This document shows, piece after piece, positions 35,781 through 47,416 of a stretch of DNA of 64,000 nt. The notes below the pieces were generated by a model. That model was not told the origin of the DNA, ran no database searches, and saw only the letters and a list, made by a program, of their open reading frames with translations. A program made the translations under genes and the position numbers. Every line of letters begins with the position of its first letter. Positions within the stretch are counted from its first letter, which is position 1. The stretch spans positions 59,107,159 through 59,171,158 of the forward strand of contig CM049313.1 of the NCBI GenBank assembly GCA_026874595.1. Direction: 5' to 3'. The DNA comes from Sipunculus nudus (taxonomy: Eukaryota > Annelida > Sipuncula > Golfingiida > Sipunculidae).

Positions 35781-37284
35781 ATGGTCAAGCATGATATTAG
35801 GGAAGCATTATAGTATACCTAATGTATATCCCTTTACACAGGTTTGCATTAGGCCTGTAGGTCTTGTTAAACATTTATGAGAGTCCATTAATATTCAGGC
35901 TATTTTGTGACAAGGTATTCATATTTAATCTGAATGTGGTATGCTGCTACATTGTTATGTTAGGATTTCCCCCCAAAACAACGTAAGAAAAAAAAATACT
36001 TATTGAACTAAAGATAGGAATACTTTTTGATGGGTTTTATTAGACCCAATGTTGCAGTTAAAGCATGTTCTGTTTCCAACAATTCCTAAAGAAAAAAATA
36101 TGATTAATATATTTCTGCAACCTGTGAAATATTAACTAAGATTTATGTTTCCTCTGTGGATTCAGCACTGTGTTACCAGATAATTTATTCATCAGCATCA
36201 ATATTCTGCTCTATAAACCACATGACACACAGTGCGGTGCCAGTTTTGTAGATACTAGCTTGTCAGAATGTCAATGTTTTGGCTGGCACAAAGCTGATGA
36301 ATTTGACGAGCTCTGTCAATGCTGACCTGTTTCAAGGTCCCTTTGAAGATTTGTAATGTAACAACAAATGTGCGCCACCAGTTTCCGGTAAACGACAACC
36401 CAATCCATGATCTGTGTTCAACTTGATTTTGGGATCAATCCATGCAAGATTTCTTGAGATATTTAAGAATTTGTGTGATTTTCCCGGAAATTGGACCTAT
36501 TCAAGGTCAAGGACACTCCTAGTTATGGTCATGACCTCATTTTTAATAGGTGTCGTCCTCTCACCCATATCTATACATATACCAAGTTTGGTAAAGATCC
36601 GTGAAATATTTTTTGAGACGAGATTTATATGCGGATGCGGCGGCGGGACCGGTATGAAAACAGTATCCCCCGTCTTTGTATGGGGATACAATAATGGTCA
36701 AGCATGATATTAGGGAAGCATTATAGTATACCTAATGTATATCCCTTTACACAGGTTTGCATTAGGCCTGTAGGTCTTGTTAAACATATTTATGAGAGTC
36801 CATTAATATTCAGGCTATTTTGTGACAAGGTATTCATATTAAATCTGAATGTGGTATGCTGCTACATTGTTATGTTAGGATTTCCCCCAGAAAACAACGT
36901 AAGATAAAAATACTTATTGAACTAAAGATAGGAATACTTTTTGATGGGTTTTATTAGACCCAATGTTGCAGTTAAAGCATGTTCTGTTTCCAACAATTCC
37001 TAAAGAAAAAAATATGATTAATATATTTCTGCAACCTGTGAAATATTAACTAAGATTTATGTTTCCTCTGTGGATTCAGCACTGTGTTACCAGATAATTT
37101 ATTCATCAGCATCAATATTCTGCTCTATAAACCACATGACACACAGTGCGGTGCCAGTTTTGTAGATACTAGCTTGTCAGAATGTCAATGTTTTGGCTGG
37201 CACAAAGCTGATGAATTTGACGAGCTCTGTCAATGCTGACCTGTTTCAAGGTCCCTTTGAAGATTTGTAATGTAACAACAAATG
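35459..37284 (+). repeat. Recent tandem duplication, period 913 bp
   Basis: Copy 1 (about 35459-36370) and copy 2 (36371-37284) are almost identical from GCGCCACCAGTTTCCGGTAA to AGATTTGTAATGTAACAACA. The unit spans the end of F3, an F4 tail and about 500 bp of other sequence. The two near-identical 97-aa ORFs (35501, 36414) are a consequence. Confidence 0.92.
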
Positions 37285-37344
37285 TATTTTAAGGTTCTTC
37301 ATATCAGGGTTCTCTGAACTTTGAAATAAAGTACCAACTATATG

Positions 37345-37920
37345 TTTCAATGGTTTTTTTTTAGGTTTGCATGAGGCAGGGTTTTTTGGGAGGTATGCAA
37401 ATATCAGAGGCAGGGTTCCTCGGAGGTATGCATAAGGCACTGTTCTTTGGTAGTTATGCATGAGGCAGGGTTCCTTGGAGGTATGCATGAGGCACAGTTC
37501 TTTGGAAGTTATGCATGAGGTAGGGTTCCTTGGATGTATGCATGAGGCACGGTTCTTTGGTAGTTATGCATGAGGTAGGGTTCCTTGGAGGTATGCATGA
37601 GGCACGGTTCTTTGGTAGTGATGCATGAGGTAGGGTTCCTTGGAGGTATGCATGAGGCACAGTTCTTTGGTAGTTATGCATGAGGTAGGGTTCCTTGGAG
37701 GTATGCACGAGGCACGGTTCTTTGGTAGTTATGCATGAGGTAGGATTTCTTTGGAGGTATGCCTGGAATAGGGTCCTTTGGAGGTATGCATGAAGCAGGG
37801 TCCTTTGGAGGTATGCATAGGGCAGGGTTATTTGGAGGTGTGCATGAACAAATTTCTTTTGAGGTATGCATGAAGCAGGGTTCTTTGGAGGTTTACTTGA
37901 GGAACCCCACTGTATCAAGG
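37345..37920 (+). repeat. 55-bp minisatellite (two related ~27-bp half-units)
   Basis: The half-units alternate: TTCTTTGGTAGTTATGCATG then AGGTAGGGTTCCTTGGAGGT, ATGCATGAGGCACGG. About ten copies, most regular at 37440-37750. Because 55 is not a multiple of 3, antisense ORFs (to 154 aa, HTSKEPYLMH-type) drift between frames and are not genes. Confidence 0.9.
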
Positions 37921-38299
37921 TTCTTGAAGGTAGTGTAATCGGTGTTTCAGGGTCTCTTAAAATAAAAGTTTAAATAAGACATCGACTGGTTTCAGGGTTT
38001 TGTGATTGAAGATGTGGCACCCACTGTTTCTGTTTGATTTTAAGGATCCCAAAATCCATGATCTGTTTCAGAGTCATTTCAGGTTTACTGCAGGCTTACC
38101 ACTGTGTATCAGACTTTTGAAGGTTTGCCAAACTTTTTATGGCATTGTGTTTCACCAGTGTATCAGGGGTTTTCGAAGGTTTGTCTTATGCATCAACTAT
38201 GTCTCAAGGGTCCTGGATTTCAGGATTATTTCAATGTTTTGAGCGGTCCTCGCACCCCCACCCCCCCCCCCCACACACACACACACATACCAGGGTCCT
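37921..38299 (+). repeat. Degenerate minisatellite spacer
   Basis: Sparse units of the form TTTCAGGGTTCT...GAAGGTTTGCC...CACTGT link the 55-bp and 58-bp arrays. It ends with a C14 run and (CA)n at about 38263-38286. Confidence 0.5.
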
Positions 38300-38940
38300 C
38301 TGAAGGCAATACATTAAATGTTTTATGGTTATTAGAAGGCATGTCATGGTTTTGTTTGGAGGCATGTCACTGTTTTATGGTTATTTGAAGGCATGCCACT
38401 GTTTTACGTCATGTTTGAAGGCACGTTACTGTTTATGGTTATTTGAAGGCATGCCACTGTTTTACGGCATGTTTGAAGGCACGTTACTGTTTATGGTTAT
38501 TTGAAGGCATGCCACTGTTTTACAGCATGTTTGAAGGCACGTTACTGTTTATGGTTATTTGAAGGCATGCCAGTTTTACGGCATGTTTGAAGGCACGTTA
38601 CTGTTTATGGTTATTTGAAGGCATGCCACTGTTTTACGGCATGTTTGAAGGCACATTACTGTTTATGGTTATTTGAAGGCATGCCACTGTTTTTACGGCA
38701 TGTTTGAAGGCACGTTACTGTTTATGGTTATTTGAACCCATGTCATGGTTTTATGGCTATTTGAAAGCATATCACACTGTTTTCCAGTTATTTTATGGCA
38801 TATTTAAAGGCATGTCACTTTGATTTATGGTTATCTGAAAGCATGTCACCATTTTATTGTTATTTGAAGGCATTTCACTATGTGTTATGGTTATTTTAGG
38901 GTATGTCACTGTTTTATGGATATTTGAAGGCATGTTCAAC
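38300..38940 (+). repeat. 58-bp minisatellite, first part
   Basis: The unit is GTTACTGTTTATGGTTATTT, GAAGGCATGCCACTGTTTTA, CGGCATGTTTGAAGGCAC. About six near-perfect copies at 38410-38730 with worn copies on both sides. The array is cut at about 38940 by F5 and resumes at 40659. Confidence 0.9.
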
Positions 38941-40657
38941 TAGAATACGGGTAGTCGACAAGCGACTACGTGTATCCGCCAAAATCATAGAAAGGACGGG
39001 TGAAGTGAGGCATTGATTGAGTGGCAAGGGGATATAGAGTTACATGTGTTAAATATTAGAATGGATCTCTGCCACATAAACATGATTGTAGGTGGCGCCA
39101 CCTGTTATTTGAACGAGAAGCTATCCAAGATATATACACATGCAAAATTTCATGTGGAAAAGTCAAACCCACTGCAGAGATATGAGTAATTTTATCCCAC
39201 AGCAGACAAACAGATGGACGCTGTGCAAAAATGGCTGCAGGTGGCGCCACCATTTTTGTTCATGTTATAAAGCTATCCAAGGGCTACATTTGTGTAAAGT
39301 TTTTTTCCTGATTGGTCAAACGGTTCCCGAGATATGAGCTTGGATGTCTGCAGCATAAACGTGAATGTAGGTGGCGCCACCTGTCATAAAATCAAGAAAG
39401 CTATCTAGGATGTATACACATGCCGAATTTTAGGTGAATTAGTCAAACCACTGCAGAGATATGAGTGATTTTAACCCCAGGCAGATTAACAAATGGACAC
39501 TGTGCAAACATGGTTGCAGGTGGCGCCACCTTTTGTTGTGTATGTTATAAAGCTATCCCAGGGCTACATTTGTGTAAAAAATTTTTCCGGATCGGTCAAA
39601 CCGTTCCTGAGATATATGGATTTATGTGTGGAGTGTTAACGTGAATGTAGGTGGCGCCACCTGTCATAAAATCAAGAAAGCTATCTAGGATGTATACACA
39701 TGCCGAATTTTAGGTGAATTAGTCAAACCACTGCAGAGATATGAGTGATTTTAACCCCAGGCAGATAAACAAATGGACACTGTGCAAACATGGTTGCAGG
39801 TGGCGCCACCTTTTGTTGTGTATGTAATAAAGCTATCCCAGGGCTACATTTGTGTAAAAATTTTTTCCGGATCGGTCAAACGGTTCCCGAGATATATGGG
39901 ATTATGTGTGGAGCGTTAACGTGAATGTAGGTGGCGCCACCTGTCACAAAATCGAGAAAGCTATCCAGGATGTATATGCATGCCAAATTTTAGGTGAATT
40001 AGTCAAACCACTGCAGAGATATGAGTGATTTTAACCCCAGGCAGATGAACAGATGGACACTGTGCAAACATGGTTGCAGGTGGCGCCACCTTTTGTTGTG
40101 TATGTTATAAAGCTATCCCAGGGCTACATTTGTGTAAAGTTTTTTTCCTGATCGGTCAAACGGTTCCCGAGATATATGGGATTATGTGTGGAGCGTTAAC
40201 GTGAATGTAGGTGGCGCCACCTGTCACAAAATCGAGAAAGCTATCTAGGATGTATATGCATGCCGAATTTTAGGTGAATTAGTCAAATCACTGCAGAGAT
40301 ATGAGTGATTTTAACCCCAGGCAGATGAACAGATGGATACTGTGCAAACATGGTTGCAGGTGGCGCCACCTTTTGTTGTGTATGTTATAAAGCTTTCCCA
40401 GGGCTACATTTGTGTAAAAAATTTTTCCGGATCGGTCAAACGGTTCCCGAGATATATGGGTTTATGTGTGGAAACAGACGCACAAACGGACGCTGGGCAG
40501 AGACGAGAGGTCAGAGGTCAAGGTCACTTGGTTAGGCACCAGTTCACATGTGACCCGATAATTTGTGTAAGTTTCGGAAAAATCTGTCTAGTAGTCTCAG
40601 AGGAGTTCTCCGGAAATGAACGCGGCGGCGGCGGCGGCGGCGGCCGCGGGATACAAT
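38941..40657 (+). repeat. F5 element: 280-bp tandem units inserted in the 58-bp array
   Basis: The head contains a perfect 7-bp-stem hairpin GTAGTCG-acaag-CGACTAC. Five 279-280-bp units follow, each with two GGTGGCGCCACC palindromes (unit starts 39091, 39370, 39650, 39930, 40210; second palindromes at 39240, 39519, 39799, 40079, 40359). Each has CTGCAGAGATATGAGTGATT and CGGTCAAACGGTTCCCGAGA. The tail has three AGGTCA half-sites, (CGG)n with a NotI site, and the terminus GGGATACAATA. No coding capacity and no clear target-site duplication. Confidence 0.88.
40508..40526 (+). promoter_or_regulatory. Triple AGGTCA half-site (DR1 then DR0)
   Basis: AGGTCA, one base, AGGTCA, no gap, AGGTCA, all exact. 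DR1 of AGGTCA is the classical RXR/HNF4-type arrangement, and TCAAGGTCA is the monomer site of ERR/FTZ-F1 receptors. It sits in the F5 tail. Function untested. Confidence 0.5.
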
Positions 40658-40658
40658 A

Positions 40659-40770
40659 AGTTTTATGGTTATTTGAGGGCATGTTACTATGTTTAATGGA
40701 TATTTGAAGGCATGTCACTAAGTTTTATGATTATTTGAGGGCATGTCACTATGTTTAACGGTTATTTAAA
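40659..40770 (+). repeat. 58-bp minisatellite, second part
   Basis: Resumes with TTTTATGGTTATTTGAGGGC and ATGTCACTATGTTTAA-type units directly after the F5 terminus. Confidence 0.8.
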
Positions 40771-43700
40771 GACATAATAATAGCAGCCAGTGTTTTAAGG
40801 GTCCTCTGAAGGTTTGCATAGTCCTGTGTTCTTATGAAGGTGTCTCAGGCACATACTGTGGAAGTGGTTAATTTGACATGTTTGAATTTTTAATTTTTAT
40901 TGCATTAGCAGTTTGAATTTTGGCGCAAATTCATATGCGAAGTAACTGTGTTTAAAATTAAAATTTATAAAAGACAGGTTTGTAACGTAACCTACATCCT
41001 ACCTAACCACCTTTTGGTGACTGCTCACATGCCGTGGCAACTGGTCGAGTACTGTGACCGCAAGGTGTGAACAATTTGTAATTAATCAGGACTAATGCAA
41101 TGGTACTTCAGCCAGATGCGTTGTTTGACATGTAAGTAAGCTGCAGAATTTCTCTTTAACAACAACTGATTATACTTACCAGAAGCAAACAGAACAAACA
41201 GAACTGACCACAGTCGCAGGTCGCTCTCAGCTCAGTCCTACTTCCAAGCTATGGGAAGGAATAAGGGTGTCTTAAAGGTTATTATGGTTTCACCGTTTCT
41301 ACAAATCACTTTAAATGAGAGGGGTCTTTCTCAAGAAATCACTTGTCATGAACTCTTATAACAACATGACAACTCTAACGTTCTGGTTGAAGAAGCCTCA
41401 ACTCAAGCAACATTGCATGGAGGGATTCCCAGGCCCACATGACTGTGTGTCAGGCGAGAATGCTGCAATCTTCTGAACGATCGCACCAAATAAATGCGTG
41501 TTCTTATTTTAGCTCCCACTAAAAGCGCCAATTTATAACCCTGCTAACAAAAACACTTCTACAGTATTACTGTTTCATGGTTCTTTGTTGGTTTGCATAT
41601 AGCATTATTTTCGTTTCAGGTCCTTTGAATGTTTGAATTTGGCACACAGCAGCTTCAGCTTATTTGTACTTTTGGGCCATGGCTGAGTAGAGATTGGATA
41701 CACCTGCCACCTCCATTACAGGTGAATGAGTGAGATAGCAATATTGTCACACCTGTTATTAGTTACACAAAAGGCAATCATATATGTCAACTTGAGGTAT
41801 TCAGTTGCATAAGAAATTCAGGAGGCACTATATGAAAACAAACTAGTATAGCAAAGCAGCAGGACAAATTAAAACACATGAAATGGTTCATGATTTAGAC
41901 AAAGAAGACATCCATCAATTAATTTCTTTATTACCTAGTACAAAGACCATGCTTGTTTCAAATTAAAAACAGCAGGGGTTTTTAATATCAAATATATATC
42001 TGCTGAAAAAATAAACATTTATGGGATGAACTGGTTAAAAATTCTACAGGACTAACCCTGCTCCCAGTGTAAAGGAGCTATTTCCTGAACAAGAAAGGTA
42101 TACACTACAGATAAAGTTCTGATGCATACTGTGTGGCTAAAACACCAGTAAGATTTATTTATGATACAATACAAATACCCTCTGGGATGTTTCAGAAGCA
42201 CCAGTATATATTACACGTATGTAATTGTACAATATAAATACATTACCAGTATAAGGATTATTTAATACATGATTACATGAAATATTGAAAAACCAAGTAT
42301 ATAAATATGAAATGTATTCATATTAATATTAAAGAATTTTGCAATTTGCCCTATTTCAGCAGTAAAGATACTGTTATTTTTAAAGCACTTGTGAACTGGT
42401 CCTGCCACTGGTTAAATGTTTCTCTGCGTAAAAACAAAACATACAAAATGTTTATGATAGGAACCTGTGGTCAGTTTTGTATTTACTTTTAACAAACTTC
42501 ACCTCCAACTTGTACACAGAAACATAGAGACTAGAAGCAGGAACTAGAAATGTCAGGTTTTGTAAATTATATTAAGTCCATCACTGACAACTTGCCAAAA
42601 TTGCAGAGGAACAAGATATTTTATAATGAAAAAAGAAGATCATGTACCTGTTTGGACTGTTAAAATGCTAATCTTTGAAACAAGTACAACCACAATGAGA
42701 TTAATCTTACAACCTCAGTCGTCCCCAGTCATGATGTCTTTCTGTCACGACCAACAATCCATAAAATGAATTATTTTACAGAGCTGAACAGTGTTGGTCC
42801 ATTGATGAATCCACTCAAATAAGGTAAAACGGCTCGTGTCTTTTTATTTTACAAGTACCTTGGGCCAGTGATTCTTTTCTGTTAATGTCAAGTCCTAGAA
42901 TAAAACAATTGGCAATGTGCCTAAAAAATCCTCAGTATCATGCCTGCAACCGACATCCTATGGAATCACTGCCCCCTGCCGATGATGTCACGACATGCTT
43001 CGTGAGCACCTTCTTCAATGCTTCGTCCACACCCACCAAAGGAACGCATCTCTGTGACAAAGGGCAATCAGCACCTCTGGTCTCCGCCAGCTGCCCAGCG
43101 TGCCACCTGTAACAAGGCATTGTGTAATTAGTCACTTCCTGTACGCCCAGGAGCAGGCATTATCAATGCTATTTTGTGTATCATCAGACAAGCATTTATA
43201 AAGGAAAGGTATATAGTTAATTCATGAGAATCAGGTTCCCCGGAGGTTCCACAGTTAGACAGGACTCCTGTCACCTGGTCTATGAGCTGAATTGTTGCAA
43301 TATAATATGATGACTACCCTAACATCATTTTGCTTAATTTACCTGGATTAACCTGTGCTTTCACTGTAATATAATACAAAAAGGAACAGTCTGAAATTAT
43401 CTTGCCTGCTGCAAATGATTTTAAATTCAACTCTTGATTCACTTTTTGACAGTTCAACATAATACATCCATTTAACAGAGTACTGGATACTTCGTTAAAT
43501 TTGATCTATACAGAAATTTCATTCATGCCTGCTTGATTTTAATTGAATATTTAAACAAAGTCAAACTGTTTGCTGGACTTCGTTTTATACTGACAATTTA
43601 GTCATACAAGGATTCACATCTGTGATCTAAACAACAATTGGCAATGTGTTTGTGAACATGAACTTCTCTGAGCAATCACTGCGAATGAGACGTGTCTTAA

Positions 43701-45844
43701 GACAAAATGTCATACATTCATCAACAGTGAAAGTATTTTCTTGTAAGCTTTTATTTAATGTAATAGGATTTCCCCTTCAAGGGTAATTAATAAAATCATC
43801 AAACCTCATCATTTAAACAGTGCAAGTATTTTCTCGTAAGCTTTTATTTAATGTAACAGAATTTTCCCTTCAAGGGTAATTAATAAAATCATCAAACCTC
43901 AACTTTTACCAGTAATGAGTATTTTTTTAATTTTGTTCTACATTTTAGGATATCAAAATTTCATAAAGAAGTTTGAAAAAATGAGGAAGACCTGCAAAAC
44001 CATTCAGCATACCTCTACAGGAAATCTCGGTTAAACCGAGAATATTAATTAGTTATCTTTAAAAGGAAAATAGTCCATCCCACCAAGAGGCACTCATTTG
44101 TTTTTTGGAATCATTACTACATGCTGGTATTTTTATCCATTGTTTCATTGACAGAAAATTATGTGCATTCTGGCAATAGAGAATGAAAGATTTTAGTCAA
44201 ACTTGTAAAATATATACCTTGAAACTTTCCAGACATTTCCTAATGAAGTGGATGGTGTCTTTTAGCTGACGATGTATTTTATCATATTTATGGTATCGAG
44301 AACTACCATCATCCAATCAACGTCTGTAAAAAAACTGTTCATGACCCTTTAATTTCAGTCAATATGCCGTGACAAGAATAGACTGTTTTCTCAGATATTA
44401 AATGACTCATATTCAACAGTTTAATAGTATTTTCCTTGTGAATATTACCAGAGTGCCTGGTTGATTTACTTGCGAGTAACTATTCAAAATAAACTGGCTT
44501 TATTAATAAATAAAGCCAAAAACTGATTGGCGCTCCTTGATGGGATGGACTATATCTTGTATGTTTTTAATTACTTGCAGTTCATGTAAACTCTTCTACT
44601 GTACACATTCACCTTTAGACTCAACTGCTCTTATTGTGGGTAATATTTTTTCTGTATAAACCATCAACATACCTTACCAGAGATACTTATAAATATATTA
44701 GAATCCAAGTAATACATTTTCATATGATTACAATCAGTTAATGGTGGAACAAAATAATTATACAAATCATTTACATAAAATATCTCAGGGTATCTTTTCC
44801 TTTAAAAAAAAAGAGGAGAATATTGTTAAAACATGGGACCAAACCAATGGCTCTCCTACAACATATGAGGAACCAAAAGATTCTCCATGGCATGACTGCA
44901 CATAAAACCACACCAGAGAGCTGGTACAGTAAAGACCAGTACATTAACACCTGTGGACCCCATGTGCTGGTTGCTATGGTAACAACAGCAGCTTGTCTTA
45001 ACATGTCATTCAGAGGTATGTCCATAAATGCCCCGCCTGCTTTACTTGTTGCGATACAACAAAGCTGACATAGCGGTAGACGTTACTGACATTGTTAATC
45101 ACAAAGAATGTTGAGTGAACACAAGAGACGGGATAATTAACACCCAGTGCTTTCTGGTCTGTGGCTTCAATCCAACGACTGTCAGCCCGCAAGTACTTCA
45201 AGCACTGAGTATAATTGTAGGAAGACAGGTAACAGAATCTTCTGATCACTGTGGAGAGAGATTCTTAACCCAGGGAGATTCATAATCAAATATCAGCCAT
45301 TGTCATGTGTTTGCCTTGCTAATAAAATAGATAGTATGATACATCAATCTGACCTAGGTGGTAATTGTTTTAATCATTTTCTTCATTTCTTAATTTGAAC
45401 TGGTTCAGGAAGTAATCACTAGATGGCAGCTACTATGGGTGCACATCTTCGCCACAGAGTTGAATGCCAAGAGCCTACCAAATGAACTGGTCCTGCAAAC
45501 TGTCAATAGCCACAGCCATTACAAATTGTTGTGACCACTTTCCATAACTCAACTAGCGCATGCTTGAAATACTTTTCTAGCTTTAAGTAAATCCTATCTG
45601 TCTGATCAGTTCTGAAGAGTGCTTTGAGAACAATATCACACATTATGTTGACTGTTTTCATGACTAATTTATACATCATTAAAATCTGCAGTTGCACATT
45701 TGTAGAAGTGCTGCTTTGATGAATGCAACAAGAGATTAATTGACCATTTTCATGCACTAGTCTGTTCACAAAAAAATGAGATTTTTTTTTAAAAATTTTG
45801 TCTGAGGTAATTGCCTGTTTTCAATGCTAGCTTAACAAGGTATG
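40771..45844. other. Mostly unique sequence, no confident gene
   Basis: AT-rich, without TE landmarks apart from a 93-bp duplication. Three antisense segments have exon-like properties (43.0, 44.2 and 45.0-45.7 kb; see findings), but I cannot assemble them into a gene. A good splice-donor match on the minus strand occurs at 41179. Confidence 0.4.
43724..43910 (+). repeat. 93-bp tandem duplication
   Basis: AGTATTTTCTTGTAAGCTTT and the following sequence through CAAGGGTAATTAATAAAATC, ATCAAACCTCA occurs twice, at about 43724 and 43817. Confidence 0.9.
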
Positions 45845-45846
45845 TA

Positions 45847-47074
45847 CAGTGGAACCCCACAATTACGACCACCCTGGGGACTGAGCAAAGTGGTCGTAAT
45901 TTGGGGGTGGTCGTATTTGTGAAACTCTTACCGTGGTGGCATATAACACGCTGATATTTAATGTGTATCAGAGTTCATCAATTGCATATCTTCAATGTGA
46001 ATTATAAGAAAATATTTTACTGAGCGGAGGACTCTTATTATGAATGTTTTTTTTTTGTGTGTAGCTGAGCATATTTATTCATGATAAAAATAAATATACA
46101 TGTACACATACGTAGTGACTGATGATTAACAAATAATAACACTAAGGCAATACAATTACAACCTACTGAATACATATTGAACATAAATACGTGGCTGTCA
46201 TATATTTAGCCTTCCGCTTGAGTATATATTGCGTGCACTTAAGTTTTCCCGACGCTAAACTGCTGAGCCATTTGGTGCTGACTGGGCGTGGTGTTGCAGC
46301 CGTGATTAACGCCACTTTATCCTTCAAGGAGTGCTCTTTCAGAGGCATGGTTGCCTAACAGCAAGCAATTTAAATGCAAACTTAACCAGTAGAGAAATAA
46401 ACTGACAACGATCTATCAGAAAAGGCAAGTTAATGTGAGGGATTTTCCCCCATGCAAGCTTTATTTATACATTTTACTGACTGCTCAATACTCAGTGTCA
46501 GTAAGGTATGAACACATTTAGGATTAACTAGGTCATTAATTTTACCAATGAGGATCGAACAATATGTGATGAGTTGAAATACGTATTAAGCCCGCAACCC
46601 CACACTTAGGGTAGCTGTAATGCAGGTGATCACCGAGGGGCAATTAGCATCTGACCCCAGGTCAGACCGGCTCATTAAGTAATCAGGCCGATGGTTACCC
46701 TATTTGATCTATAACCTACACCTCAATGAGTCTCAGCGAAGACACCGAGTCGGGAAGATATGCGGGACCAGATTAACACTCGGGTTAAGAAACCTTGTTA
46801 CCCGCTTTGATCTTTCGTTAAGGCGCCTGTGACAAGACGCAGCCATTGACTCGTGACAAATGTTGTTTCAGTACTTCTCGGCGGTGGTCGCATTACCGGG
46901 GTCGCATTAGCGCTGGGGCCAGGAAATCTGGTCGTAATTCTGAATTCAGGGGTGGTCGTAATTTTGAGTCATTTTGAAACATAAATAAACTAACAAAAAT
47001 TTGGGACCAAGCAAAATGGTCGTAATTGTGGGGTGGTCGCAATTGTGAGGTGGTCGCAAGGCGGGGTTCCACTG
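45847..47074 (-). mobile_element. Decayed pogo/Tigger-like DNA transposon, TA target
   Basis: A perfect 12-bp terminal inverted repeat, CAGTGGAACCCC (45847-45858) and GGGGTTCCACTG (47063-47074), is flanked by TA on both sides (45845-45846, 47075-47076). Both subterminal regions repeat GGTCGTAATT/GGTCGCAATT. TA target and CAG ends fit the Tc1/mariner-pogo superfamily. At 1228 bp it is too short for a full transposase; only an N-terminal relic remains on the minus strand. Confidence 0.85.
46163..46348 (-). pseudogene. Transposase N-terminal (CENP-B-N type HTH) remnant
   Basis: A 61-codon frame beginning MPLKEHSLKDKVALITAA, then KWLSSLASGKLKCTQYILKR and KAKYM. The arrangement of S-L-x-x-K-V, L-A, G-K-x-x-x-T-Q, I-L-K-R-K resembles the CENP-B-type DNA-binding domain of pogo/Tigger transposases. 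It lies inside a TA-flanked element with matching termini, in one orientation. The catalytic DDE part is missing. Confidence 0.6.
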
Positions 47075-47139
47075 TACATCTGAGGAATTCCATTCCGGTT
47101 TCAGTCTATGTGACAGGGCAGTATCACATGCTTCCTCTC

Positions 47140-47416
47140 ATTTTATATCATGGTGTTAACCAGGCCCAGTGACTACTGTCCCTGTTGGCCCTGGCGTGTA
47201 AGAGTCCCCACTGCCGAGACATACCACCAAGGACCCGTGAAAGGCTTACTCATTTGTGAGTGAAACATGTCTTATGGGCATGGCCTTCCTGTGAAGCCTC
47301 TAGTGTGCTCAACTAGGTGGGGGGCCAATCTTGAAAAATCTCACCGCCTTGGACAAGATTCTGATCCATGAGCTCCCTTTTTTGAGTCCTGTGCTCTACC
47401 CTATAACCACAGAACC
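47140..47416 (-). mobile_element. tRNA-derived SINE
   Basis: Read on the minus strand, the head at 47416-47340 has a Pol III A-box-like TATAGGGTAGAGCACAGG, an anticodon-arm-like GGACTCAAAAAAGGGAG, and a B-box-like GGATCAGAATC followed by TTGTCCAAGGC. A non-coding body follows with CACAAATGAGTAAGCCTTTC and TGTCTCGGCAGTGGGGAC. The layout is that of bivalve tRNA-headed SINEs. The 3' tail is unclear, so the left end is approximate. Confidence 0.6.

Noticed and set aside
35501-36707. Two near-identical 97-residue ORFs as a duplicated gene
   Set aside because: They lie in the 913-bp duplication of F3 repeat DNA and share no features of a protein family.
37454-37918. 154-residue antisense ORF with repeated HTSKEPYLMH motifs
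   Set aside because: It arises from the 55-bp minisatellite; the peptide repeat shifts frame with each unit and has no gene signals.
41170-41290. Minus-strand 5' exon ending at a strong GTAAGTAT donor (41179)
   Set aside because: A single donor match without a promoter, partner acceptor or coding sequence is not enough.
44823-45068. Plus-strand ORF (81 codons) opposite the minus-strand candidate exons
   Set aside because: No splice or start evidence. It competes with the minus frame, and neither is confirmed, so I do not list it as a gene.
46600-46780. tRNA or snRNA gene within the pogo-like element
   Set aside because: The stretch is more GC-rich but shows no A/B box pair or cloverleaf that I can draw.
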